Source of the DNA: Euperipatoides rowelli
Taxonomy: Eukaryota; Onychophora; Udeonychophora; Euonychophora; Peripatopsidae
Strand: one strand, 5' to 3'
Assembly (NCBI GenBank): GCA_003024985.2
Contig: PXIH01S0000190.1
Length of the DNA stretch: 10,317 nucleotides
The notes beneath the pieces were generated by a model. The model made no database searches, had not been told where the DNA came from, and saw only the letters and a list, made by a program, of their open reading frames with translations. The position numbers and the translations under genes are program-made. Shown in pieces: positions 1-7,107 of this stretch (within the stretch, counting starts at the first letter, position 1; every line of letters starts with the position of its first letter).

Positions 1-404
1 ATCTGCTCGCCAACAGCAAGTAGACTAAAAAGTGAGATTCAATAAAAAAAAATATTTTACTTATATTACATTTTTATTATTTTCAATTACAACTCTTTCA
101 ATTTTATACATCAGGAATAATTAGTCGCTTGAGTAAAGCTAACAGTCGAAGGGAAAGACTTTAATTTTAGTACACATCATTGACTGTCTATAAAATGAAA
201 ATTATGGAGCAACACAAAGAATTACCATTTCATTTCGATTTACCTTAATTCTCTGCTTTTATTTTTTTTAAATATCAGTACAATATTATAATAATCTCTC
301 CAATTACTTCTCGGACCATTCTAATGCTAATGTGCCATCCGCACCCCCCACCCCAAAAAAATTCGCCTCCAATCTCATTTTTTTTTTTTTTTTCATCCTG
401 TGAG
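1..404. other. AT-rich non-coding stretch ending in a poly(T) tract
   Basis: No gene, RNA or clear mobile element is visible. The stretch is AT-rich with short A and T runs and ends in a C-rich patch (about 341-357) and a long T run (about 379-393). That T run can serve as the pyrimidine tract of the exon candidate that follows. A 16-bp word at 90-105 recurs at 8261-8276, which may mark an old dispersed repeat. Confidence 0.5.
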
Positions 405-563
405 GCTGTCACCGCTGAACTGTTCTTCCATCACGTCAGACTAGAAATGCACAAAGAGCGGCTGAAGTTTCCATGCATTTATGATAGGAAGCTGACAACG
501 GGAAGAAAGGATGGCAGTAGCGAGTCGGTTATAATCATGGGGCAGCTAATATTTTTGTTTATT
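405..563 (+). other. Candidate internal or first coding exon (53 codons)
   Basis: Seen: a long T run followed by TCATCCTGTGAG gives a plausible 3' splice acceptor ending at 404. From 405 to 563 one frame stays open for exactly 53 codons (159 nt, a multiple of three). The segment ends at ATT followed by GTAAGT (564-569), a strong 5' splice donor. The patch is GC-richer than its surroundings and carries several CpGs (in CCGCT, CACGTC, AGCGG, ACGGG, GCGAG, TCGGT). The translation begins AVTAELFFHHVRLEMHKERL and ends MGQLIFLFI. An ATG at 537-539 has A at -3 and G at +4, so an alternative reading is a first exon whose last nine codons start a hydrophobic signal sequence. Without splicing the frame runs on to a stop at 594-596. 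I do not recognise the protein. Against it: 53 open codons are not rare by chance (about 8% in balanced sequence), and no partner exon is identified. Confidence 0.3.
431..438. promoter_or_regulatory. CRE/ATF-like octamer (TCACGTCA)
   Basis: TCACGTCA is one base from the palindromic cAMP-response element TGACGTCA. It lies in the GC-richer patch that may be a first exon or promoter-proximal region. It is a short match, and function is inferred only from context. Confidence 0.12.
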
Positions 564-569
564 GTAAGT

Positions 570-1106
570 GCAGCAGTCACACGAAGCCACACGTAAAAAT
601 ACTTAAGAAAAGAAAAAAAAAATCTAACTTGTAAAAAAATTAGATTAGCAAATTTCAGTTAACAAAGAAGCTCAAAGTTTCTGAAAAGCAGTCTAGTGTA
701 AGAGATCCGCGTACGTCAACAACCAGATGCAACCGATAGCAATTGGACATTTTATTTGCTAGTAAAGAAAGAAAAAAAACTATGTTCTGATCTAAAATGA
801 TATTCTGTAATATTTCAAGCTATTTAGGTATTTTGATTATTGATTTTTTTTATATATAGGTTCCAGTATCTCACAATTTAAATATTGTTTTGATAAAATT
901 TCAGTTGTTCTATTTTATCCTTGGCTAATTTCAACATTGGGGAAAAAAAAGTGATATTAGTATTAGACGACACGTTTTATTATTCTTTATAATAAAAATA
1001 TTTTTCTTATTATGAAAGATCATTATTTGGAAACAAACCATTCTAAGTAGCAGAAAGCAGTTGGTGCCAAAATGTAGGTGAACTCATACTGAGTGACACT
1101 AAATGG
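570..1106. other. AT-rich, intron-like stretch without recognised features
   Basis: Many A and T runs and no open frame of note. If the preceding donor is real this is the start of its intron. A slightly GC-richer island (about 695-745, containing GATCCGCGTACGTC) stands out, but I can attach no function to it. Confidence 0.4.
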
Positions 1107-1391
1107 TACTAGTGTCTGGATCTCAGACCTAATATTTTCTTTCAACATATTTGACAATCTCTAACCTAAACAGCACACTGACACTAATCCAACAAGAATA
1201 ATAGCAAATTAAAATATATCTAACCATAACTGCACACAGACCCTAAATCCAACATAAATATTAAAGCATAATTAAAAAAATAAGTAATAAATAAAATAAC
1301 ACACTATAGCACAGAAAGAATGCAGGCCGGTCTTTGATTCGCTGTTTTTTGGCTGTATGAAATTGTTAAGCCTGAGATACTGCCATAATAT
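1107..1391 (+). mobile_element. Small TIR element (MITE-like), copy 1, degraded
   Basis: This is the older copy of the family seen again at 5523-5782. The left end reads TACTAGTGTCTGGATCTCAG. The right end, complemented, reads about ATTATGGCAGTATCTCAGGC, so the ends are an imperfect inverted repeat. The shared interior has a duplicated module (CTAACC... at 1161 and again at 1220, period about 59), then a 27-bp stretch at 1275-1301 identical to 5667-5693. It ends with a conserved segment related to GATTG-CTGTTTTTGGCTG. There is no open frame, so it is non-autonomous. I see no target duplication. The boundaries come from aligning the two copies by eye and may be off by several bases. Confidence 0.6.
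1161..1275 (+). repeat. Internal two-fold tandem module of MITE copy 1
   Basis: Two related blocks begin at 1161 (CTAACCTAAACAGCACACTG) and 1220 (CTAACCATAACTGCACACAG). Each continues to a TCCAACA-type motif and an A/T tail. The same duplicated layout appears in copy 2 with period 56, so the duplication belongs to the family and is not a local event. Confidence 0.55.
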
Positions 1392-1713
1392 TAAAAAAAA
1401 AAGTTGCTGCATAACAAACTATGGAACACCATTGCAATCCAAAAACAGCCAATGATTGGTTTATGGTTGACCTGTCTGAAGTTGGGTAAAAATTATCAAA
1501 AACTATCAGAAAACGTTTATTCACCTCTTTATTATCACAGAATTGGAGAATAGTTGTTGATTACGTAGTAGTCCAAGTTAAAGTTCAGGTTGAGACTGTA
1601 AATAAAAGATAAGACTATCCATTTTAGTCATATGACATTCAGCTGTACGCCTTTAGTTGGTTTTAATTTACAAAGGTGCAACGGAGTTTCCTGGCTAGAC
1701 TCTAATATCTAAA
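1392..1713. other. Non-coding spacer between MITE copy 1 and the transposase relic
   Basis: No gene is visible. At 1435-1453 a short stretch (CAATCCAAAAACAGCCAAT) is close to the reverse complement of the conserved 3' segment of the MITE family. It may be a small inverted fragment of the same family. The rest is AT-rich and unassigned, and no N-terminal transposase motif could be read in it. Confidence 0.3.
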
Positions 1714-2089
1714 ATGGCTTCTATGAAGGTAAAGGCTCAATGTGGGCTTTGGTTTCACGAGGGCAAATCTTGGTGATTTTTCCAGCAGAATGGTGCAACA
1801 CCACACTGATGTCCATAATACCACATTTCCTGAAAGATAGATTGATTGCACAGTTCGACACCGTGGCCATCAAAATCCTGGACATAAGCCCTTTAAACTT
1901 TTCCCTTCATGGCATTATGTCAAGGATGACCCTATTCAACACCCACATCTGATGTCATGAGATTGAAGATGAAGATAACATACGCTCTGCTGATATCACC
2001 ATAGAGACGTTGGACTAAACATGATTACAGATTAAACAATGACTGGATATGTCCAGGACACGGATGACACTCATGTGGAAGTTTATTAA
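1714..2089 (+). pseudogene. Decayed Tc1/mariner-superfamily transposase, C-terminal half
   Basis: Tc1/mariner-type (DDE) transposases cut and paste their own DNA. Reading all three forward frames gives their C-terminal landmarks in order. At 1714-1773 KAQCGLWF resembles the (V)WCGLW block. After an in-frame stop (1774-1776) comes FFQQNGATPH, matching the FQQDGA..H block around the second catalytic Asp, here Asn. The frame starting at 1740 then gives RLIAQFDTVAIKILDISPLN and FSLHGIMSRM, resembling the FPGRLISR...RSPDL(T/S)PLDFFLWGYLK block, with another catalytic Asp read as Asn. After a stop at 1950-1952 the same frame continues IEDEDNIRSADITIETLD, and a third frame ends TDDTHVEVY before a stop at 2087-2089, like the family's ...GGHVE tail. 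About 30-40 residues seem missing between the first two blocks, and the N-terminal DNA-binding half was not found. The three-frame scatter, several stops and changed acidic residues make it inactive. I could not identify its terminal repeats. Confidence 0.68.
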
Positions 2090-2450
2090 AATTATAATAC
2101 AAACTGAGTTTACAAACATTTTACCACAAACTGTTTGTCACTATCTATAAGTTTATTTAAATAATTTTTCATGTTGAAGAAAAGACGTTACAAACTTTTA
2201 TTTCTAGAATTATTAAATTACATATTAAGATTTTTTGAATAAAGATTTTATATCTGTTATCAACATAGCTGATGATGTAGACCACAATTTTTAAATTGAA
2301 CATTTTTAAACCAGCACCTTCTTCTTGGACGCCTAGAACAAACACCACAAAAATGTTACTTAGATTTCACATGCTCACCTTAAAGTTAAACATATATTTG
2401 GAAACATTATTGTTGTCAAATTAACCACCATTTAGAGGTAAATGGACCAG
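2090..2450. other. AT-rich stretch without recognised features
   Basis: It contains the presumed 3' flank of the transposase relic. I looked for a terminal inverted repeat pairing with the 1400-1700 region and found none. No open frame or RNA gene is visible. Confidence 0.4.
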
Positions 2451-2636
2451 AATCAATATTTGGACCAAAAAAAATTGCAACAAATTCAATATTCAGGGAG
2501 TGTGAAGGGTGATAGAAACCTTTTATTATACAAAATAATTGGGCCCGATTCAAAATTCAGGCCCAATTTTCTCTATAAAAATGGATTCACACTACCTGAA
2601 TATTGAATTTGTTTATTTTGGTTCAAATATTGACTT
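2451..2636. mobile_element. Foldback (long inverted repeat) element
   Basis: The left arm, about 2451-2506, starts AATCAATATTTGGACCAAAA and ends AATTCAATATTCAGGGAGTGTGAA. It is matched by the reverse complement of 2586-2636 (starting AAGTCAATATTTGAACCAAA) with a few substitutions and a short indel. The centre has its own perfect 9-bp stem, AATTGGGCC at 2537-2545 with GGCCCAATT at 2560-2568, around a 14-nt loop. The unit is therefore one nearly continuous hairpin of about 186 bp, typical of foldback MITEs. No coding capacity or clear target duplication is visible, so the superfamily is unknown. RNA from either strand could fold into a long hairpin. Confidence 0.7.
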
Positions 2637-2639
2637 AAA

Positions 2640-3300
2640 ATTTGGGTTTGTGTAAACTGTGGCAAATTTCATACCTTGGGTGTGCAAAATAAATCAAAAT
2701 TGTAGATCTTACATTTAAGTTGAACAGTAGTTTCTTCTCCGATTATTTACGGTTTATTTTATTTTTTAAATAAAGTTATTCTGACTATTTAATCTTAAAT
2801 ACAATTTGCAAATTTCTTATAAAAGTCATTTTTAATATTTTTCAACTTTTTGAAAATGTGTACGACAATCTTCGTTATTTGTTGTATGTAAACAATAAAA
2901 ATATGGCCGACATATAATTTTAAATACTGTATAGGCTACTTTATTGTAAGGGGAGCTGCTGAGCTGAACACAATGCATGAGTCTCATTACATCAACCACT
3001 CACTTTTGTTATTATTTGATATTTCAACCCCTATTTGAAGATATGTTTTTTTTTTAAAAAAGGATTTGCAATGACCTGCTCTTAGAATTGTGTATTTAAC
3101 CTGCTCTTATGAATAATTTCATTAATGTCCTATATGATTTCATTTACTAATTTTTTTAATTTATTCAACTTTGTTATATCTGCTATTTTGAAATCCAATT
3201 TCTGAGTAAACATTCCATATCTACTGTACTACTCCAGCTTCTCTGCTGGGCTATTTATACCCAAGAACAAAATAACTTTTCACAACACTATATGTGAGTT
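2640..3300. other. AT-rich stretch, one small direct repeat
   Basis: No gene is visible. The word ACCTGCTCTTA occurs twice, near 3074 and 3101 (27 bases apart), suggesting a small local duplication. Otherwise there are only A/T runs and short GC islands near 2950-2975 and 3230-3255. Confidence 0.35.
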
Positions 3301-3302
3301 TT

Positions 3303-3480
3303 CGCGACCTGAACCAGAAACTGGTTAGCGACCAAAGTGTTTTGACGGTCTAACCAGCTTGTGGTTAACCAACCAAAAGAGTTTTTGTGCTAGGGTTCAT
3401 TTTTTGGTTTACCAATTTCTCGAACCATATGAACCAAATTAGATAGCTGGTTCGATTGGTTTGGTTAAAAAAATGGTGGT
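3303..3480. repeat. Cluster of short GGTT/AACC hairpins
   Basis: Several small inverted repeats share one core. AACCAG-AAA-CTGGTT is at 3312-3326, TAACCA-gcttg-TGGTTA at 3351-3367 (overlapping the palindrome GGTTAACC at 3363-3370), and GAACCA...TGGTTC at 3431-3453. More single GGTT and AACC words lie between them, and GCGACC occurs twice (near 3304 and 3328). Dense subterminal motifs in both orientations are typical of hAT-like transposon ends, where transposase binds. A TAGGG-type start (about 3394) fits that idea, but I could not find a partner end or a target duplication. Confidence 0.4.
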
Positions 3481-3631
3481 TACGATGAAAGATTCAATCA
3501 TAACAAATGAGAGCGGAAATGTTTTTAATTTTAACATTTTGGAAGAAGAACCTATAAAATTGTATAAAAAAGATTACCATCAAAGGATTTTGAGACAGCA
3601 CCTACTGCTAAAATGTCTTAGGTATTCTTAG
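3473..3631 (+). other. Short protein-like open frame (52 codons), status unknown
   Basis: An ATG at 3473 opens a frame that ends at TAG 3629-3631, inside the inverted first unit of the minisatellite. The translation has mixed, non-repetitive composition (for example MKDSIITNESGNVFNFNILE, then Lys/Tyr/Arg-rich residues) and looks more protein-like than the A/T-run frames elsewhere. No motif or family is recognised. It could be a fragment of a transposon gene or exon, or chance. Confidence 0.12.
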
Positions 3632-3641
3632 AATACCTAAG
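3617..3641. repeat. Perfect 11-bp inverted repeat opening the minisatellite
   Basis: CTTAGGTATTC (3617-3627), TTA loop, GAATACCTAAG (3631-3641). The left arm is one array unit in inverted orientation. All later units run in the direct orientation. Confidence 0.85.
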
Positions 3642-3795
3642 AATACCCAAGAGTACCTAAGCATATATAAGAGTACCTAAGAATTCCTAAGAGTACCTAA
3701 GAATACCCAAGAGTACCTAATAATACATAAGAGTACCTAAGAATACCTAGGAATACCTAAGAGTACCTAAGAATACCTAATCAATAATACCTAAT
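3631..3795 (+). repeat. 10-bp/20-bp minisatellite (GAATACCTAA / GAGTACCTAA)
   Basis: Fifteen consecutive 10-bp units fill 3631-3780 in unbroken register, followed by a degenerate tail to about 3795. Two variants alternate: GAGTACCTAA at 3651, 3671, 3691, 3711 and 3731, with GAATACCTAA-type units (GAATACCCAA, GAATTCCTAA, GCATATATAA, TAATACATAA) between. This shows a 20-bp higher-order unit. The alternation slips once near 3741-3760, where two GAATACCTA-type units are adjacent. This fits growth by slippage or unequal exchange of the 20-bp dimer. No coding role is seen. Confidence 0.93.
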
Positions 3796-3886
3796 AGTTT
3801 TCTAATATTGATTTTTTTTTTATCATTATAGTCCAAAAAAAAATTCAGAATTTAATATAAAGCTATTTAAAAAAAACCCGATATCA

Positions 3887-3954
3887 TTCGGGGAATTATC
3901 TTTTCCCCGAACCGAGTTCGGTTCAGAATTCATCCCCGAATTACGGAGCTCCGT
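3887..3954. repeat. Chain of CpG-bearing hairpins at a transposon-like end
   Basis: TTCGGGG (3887-3893) pairs with CCCCGAA (3905-3911). It overlaps GAACCGA-GT-TCGGTTC (3909-3924), which is followed by the perfect palindrome ACGGAGCTCCGT (3943-3954). A second CCCCGAAT (3934-3941) can also pair with ATTCGGGG (3886-3893), so alternative folds exist. The GC and CpG content contrasts sharply with the flanking A/T. Such arrays are typical of subterminal regions of DNA transposons. Confidence 0.6.
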
Positions 3955-3971
3955 CCACCCCAAGCTAAAAT

Positions 3972-5124
3972 ACTAGTGTGAGGTAAAACCCTGTCTCTCT
4001 TTACTGAAGAGATCACATAAATAGCTAAGGGGATCTATAACTTTATAAGATGCAGATCACTCTAGAAATCCCAATGAGAAAAGACCCAGCTGAACATCTC
4101 ACTTAACCTTCCAGAATGAGGAGAAAATAAATAGTTCAGCATGCTTGAGGATATATCCTACATATAATTATTCCTTGTTAACACTAACAAAGCCTGCCTA
4201 TACTCTGAAACTTCTGTCTACATTTACTTCATTGTCAAAACCTGACACGAGTTACTATGTACTTTAAATAAAAATATTAGAATGATTTTTTTTTATGCAT
4301 ATTACACTGCACCCTTACACAAACATCTGCAAATTCCGCTTTAATATTATATTGTGAAAAAAAACAAAAACATATTGAACACCATAAACTTTGTCCCAGT
4401 GAAAAAAATTATCCTATATAACCAAAAAATTTTAAGGCCCTTCCTTATTTTCTTCTTTTTTCACGTTCTACAATCTCCATAGAGCTCCATCTCAGCAACT
4501 TTGCCTGTTTCCCATCCAGTTACTAACTCCGAAGAACTTCCAGCAGCCAAGATTAATCTACTCATTTTAAAACATATATTTTTATCTATTTTTTTTTTTT
4601 AGTTTATGTAATTCTAAGAGCAGTTTTAATCCAATTTATTTTTATGCTAGTCAGGGATAAATTTTAATAAGTTAGAAATTTTTTATACGTAAATTTAATA
4701 TTTCTTTTATATAATCATGTCAGAGGGAAAGCTCATTTAAGTTAATTTCCATAATAACTAAAAGTGTGAGCAAACTAAGCAAATTTTATTGCTATATAAA
4801 TCATTTCAATTTATTTTATAGCCTACGTGCGAAAGTTGTAAAATTTGAATTTTTTTTTTTACTTTAAATAGAAAATAGTGAAATTAATGTTTAAATTTTT
4901 AATAAACACCGTGATTATGCTATGCGCTTAAATCTACTCTTGTTATTGAAGTCGAGTTCATTTATTTTTGCAATCATTATATTTGAAACACAATTCAAAT
5001 GTCAGTAATTTTATAGTTATTTATTTTAGGTTTGACATACCTTGTTTATAAGTCAGCATAGTCAGTTGGTCATAATAAGTGTTTGTATTTGACACTTAGA
5101 GAAACGAGCAGAGCCTCATATTGT
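3972..5124. other. AT-rich stretch without recognised features
   Basis: No coding, RNA or transposon signal could be supported. Two less AT-rich parts (about 3990-4250 and 4430-4560) have no convincing open frame or splice pattern. Many T runs (for example near 4590 and 4852) are present. Confidence 0.4.
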
Positions 5125-5132
5125 GATTTAAC
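5125..5132 (+). repeat. Left target-site duplication of the hAT-like element
   Basis: GATTTAAC immediately precedes the TAGGGG end and is repeated exactly at 7108-7115 after the other end. Confidence 0.85.
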
Positions 5133-5146
5133 TAGGGGTGCAAGGG

Positions 5147-5219
5147 AACCGAGTTTATAGTCGGTTATCGTAATAGCATTCGGTTCCCGTATAGAACCGA
5201 CTCAACATTTCTAAACCGA
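5147..5219. promoter_or_regulatory. Left subterminal AACCGA motif cluster
   Basis: AACCGA occurs at about 5147, 5195 and 5214, and its complement TCGGTT at 5161 and 5180. The right end mirrors this with four AACCGA words at 7038-7082. Repeated subterminal hexamers in hAT elements commonly bind transposase; binding here is inferred. Confidence 0.6.
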
Positions 5220-5522
5220 CTATTTTTTTTGGTTGATATTAGATTATATTCCTATTCATTTTTATTAAATCAATTTAATTTAAAATCATTTTTATTAAGT
5301 TTAAATAAATAAATAAATTTCAAAATTATATGCAGTAGCCTATAATGTGTACAGAAATAGGCTAAATAAAGAAATAAACAAAAAAAATTTAAACTATGTT
5401 TTTATTCCCTGCTAAAATTGAAACAGCAAAATATCTAAGTACTGTACAGTATGAAAGTAAAACAAAAGAAATTGTTATTTATTTTTATCACGTAGGAATG
5501 AACTCGCCATTGATATAAAAAT

Positions 5523-5782
5523 GCACTAACGTCTGGATTCCAGATATACATTTCCTCCAGCCCAAAACTAAACTTAACCGCACCCTGACCCTATCTCCAA
5601 CGTGAATATAATAGGAAATTAAAGGATCCTTAACCGCACCCTGACCTTAACTCTAACATAAATATTAAAAAATAAGTAATAAATAAAATAACATACTATA
5701 CTGCAGCTAAAACGAAAGCCGACCTCTGATTGTCTGTTTTTGGGCTGGCGGAAAATGCATATCTGGGATCCAGAAACGAGTG
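5523..5782 (+). mobile_element. Small TIR element (MITE-like), copy 2, nested in the hAT-like element
   Basis: The left end CACTAACGTCTGGATTCCAG mirrors the complemented right end CACTCGTTTCTGGATCCCAG, and the similarity continues through ATAT(A/G)CATTT, giving inverted repeats of about 30 bp. Flanks TATAAAAAT (5514-5522) and TATAAACAT (5783-5791) agree at 8 of 9 positions. That is a possible 9-bp target duplication, the length made by Mutator-like elements, but with one mismatch in AT-rich DNA this is only a hint. The CACTA start also invites a CACTA/EnSpm reading, but no 2-3-bp duplication is present. The interior has the same two-module layout as copy 1 and no open frame with a recognisable product. 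It is better preserved than copy 1. Confidence 0.78.
5573..5646 (+). repeat. Internal 56-bp tandem module of MITE copy 2
   Basis: The 18-bp word CTTAACCGCACCCTGACC occurs exactly at 5573-5590 and 5629-5646, followed each time by a CTCCAAC/CTCTAAC-type motif. Copy 1 shares the layout. Confidence 0.8.
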
Positions 5783-6581
5783 TATAAACATTAATCCCAG
5801 ACGGTTGTGGTTCTAAAGATCTGATTGGCTTTAAAAAATGAGAAAATAGAAGCCTTATATACTGTAGGTTTAGGTTTAAAATAGTTTTTTTTAAAAAAAA
5901 AAAAGAATCTTCAAACAGCATTGTTTTGAAGAAAAAAATCTGAAATAGTTAATCTAGTTAAACTGGAAAGCTATTGTAAATCGTGCTACTGTTTGGAACT
6001 TTTGGATTGGTCATTAGATTTTTCCCATCGTGTTTATTTACAAAATTTGTTTGATGTCAGAACTTTGTTAATTTGTTACCGATCATTATATAAATTTATG
6101 TCTCATCTAAGTTGATCGTAAGTACTAAGGAGTCCAATTATGAATTTTTATTTATTCCAAATGCATTAAAAATTATTATTTCTATGCCGAGTTTTGCAAC
6201 TCCGCGGATAGAATACTCAATGTGACGGTGAGATAGACACGAGCATTAGAATATACTGTAGCTACTAATAAATTTATAACTTAAAATATGCTGAACGTAA
6301 ACTTTTGAAACTTTACATGCAGAACTATATTTATGTAATAGAATTGATTATGAACTCTAAATTAAGCTATATGTACTGGAAAAATTGTTTTAGTTACTTT
6401 AAATACAAAAAAATTTTGTAAGTCAAAAACCGATTCTTAATTTTTATATAATTAGTATTTTTATTGTATATTTATTCTTCTTATGTTTTTATCTATGTTA
6501 TGCAATTTGTTCTATTTTGTGTTTATGTTTTGTGTAATAAGGCATATTAGTCTTCTCCAATCATTTTGATGTTTGGTTTGT

Positions 6582-6602
6582 TATTAAATAAATAAATAAA
6601 TA
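6582..6602 (+). repeat. Short (AAAT)n microsatellite
   Basis: TTAAATAAATAAATAAAT-type tetranucleotide run inside the hAT-like element. Similar short TAAA runs occur near 5307. Confidence 0.6.
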
Positions 6603-7037
6603 CTATAGGCTACCCGCCATCTTACAAATCTTATCCTTATTAATATAAATCGTCCACACTGTTGAGACATTGTCTTGCAAATCTCTTTGCTTTGCTGGCT
6701 TCATCAATACACTTTATCACTTCAAGTTTCAGATAATGGGTAAGGCTTTTCTCTTTTTTTAAATTTTAAGTTTTTTCTTTACTACATTTTAGATAAAGGT
6801 AATACACGTGTGAGGTCTGTATGACAGTACATGTAAGCATACTTTTCAGCTTTACTATTACTATATACATATTCAGAGACTAGGTAAGTAGGCTATTGCT
6901 AAAAATGCATTTTTGGTTACCGGTAATAAAATTGTATCAAAAAAAAAATGTAAACAGAATGCCTAAGAAATCAGTTATGAATATTGTGTCTGTGCTAATT
7001 TTTTTTTTAAAAAAGTAATGTTATAAAAAAACGAAAT

Positions 7038-7082
7038 AACCGACTATTAAACCGAGTTTCTACATAACCGATACTGAACCGA
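7038..7082 (+). promoter_or_regulatory. Right subterminal AACCGA motif cluster
   Basis: Four AACCGA words in one orientation at 7038, 7050, 7066 and 7077, close to the right terminus of the hAT-like element and matching the words at its left end. Confidence 0.6.
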
Positions 7083-7107
7083 ATAAATCCAAACCGTTGC
7101 ATGCCTA

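Larger units (their letters stand above)
3615..3963. mobile_element. Possible non-autonomous hAT-like element carrying a minisatellite
   Basis: Read on the minus strand, the right end begins TTGGGGTGGACGGAGCTCCG, similar to the TAGGGGTG-type ends of hAT elements (compare 5133). If the end is placed there, the adjacent 8 bases are GCTAAAAT (3964-3971). The same GCTAAAAT lies at 3607-3614, just before the minisatellite, giving an 8-bp candidate target duplication of the length hAT elements make. Against it: the left end (GTCTTAGGTATTC...) does not match the right as an inverted repeat. Either the left end is lost or rewritten by the repeat array, or the match is chance. Confidence 0.35.
5133..7107. 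mobile_element. Non-autonomous hAT-type DNA transposon, 1,975 bp
   Basis: The ends are imperfect inverted repeats: TAGGGGTGCAAGGG on the left and TAGGCATGCAACGG (complement) on the right, 11 of 14 identical. They are flanked by an exact 8-bp duplication, GATTTAAC. An 8-bp duplication and TAGGG-type ends are hallmarks of the hAT superfamily. Both subterminal zones carry repeated AACCGA words: left at 5147, 5195 and 5214 plus TCGGTT at 5161 and 5180; right at 7038, 7050, 7066 and 7077. These are likely transposase-binding repeats. No transposase frame survives or fits, so movement would have needed a transposase supplied in trans. A second, smaller element (5523-5782) is inserted near the left end, leaving about 1.7 kb of its own sequence. 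The perfect target duplication suggests a fairly recent insertion relative to the other relics here. Confidence 0.85.

Noticed and set aside
3446-3460. tRNA-type B box (GGTTCGATTGG) suggesting a SINE or tRNA
   Set aside because: The B-box consensus ends in CC, there is no A box at the right distance, and there is no cloverleaf.
3955-3975. Helitron 3' end (hairpin followed by CTAA or CTAG)
   Set aside because: A palindrome does precede CTAA/CTAG, but CTAA is not followed by T, the CTAG is 18-20 bases from the stem, and no TC start was found. The hAT-like reading explains the octamer duplication better.
5523-5782. CACTA (EnSpm) assignment for the small TIR family
   Set aside because: The left end starts CACTA, but no 2-3-bp target duplication is present and the right end starts CACTC. 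The class was left open.
5619-5921. 100-codon reverse-strand frame
   Set aside because: It lies mostly within MITE copy 2 and its flank. The translation is made of poly(T)-derived Phe/Lys runs and low-complexity hydrophobic sequence, with no motif.
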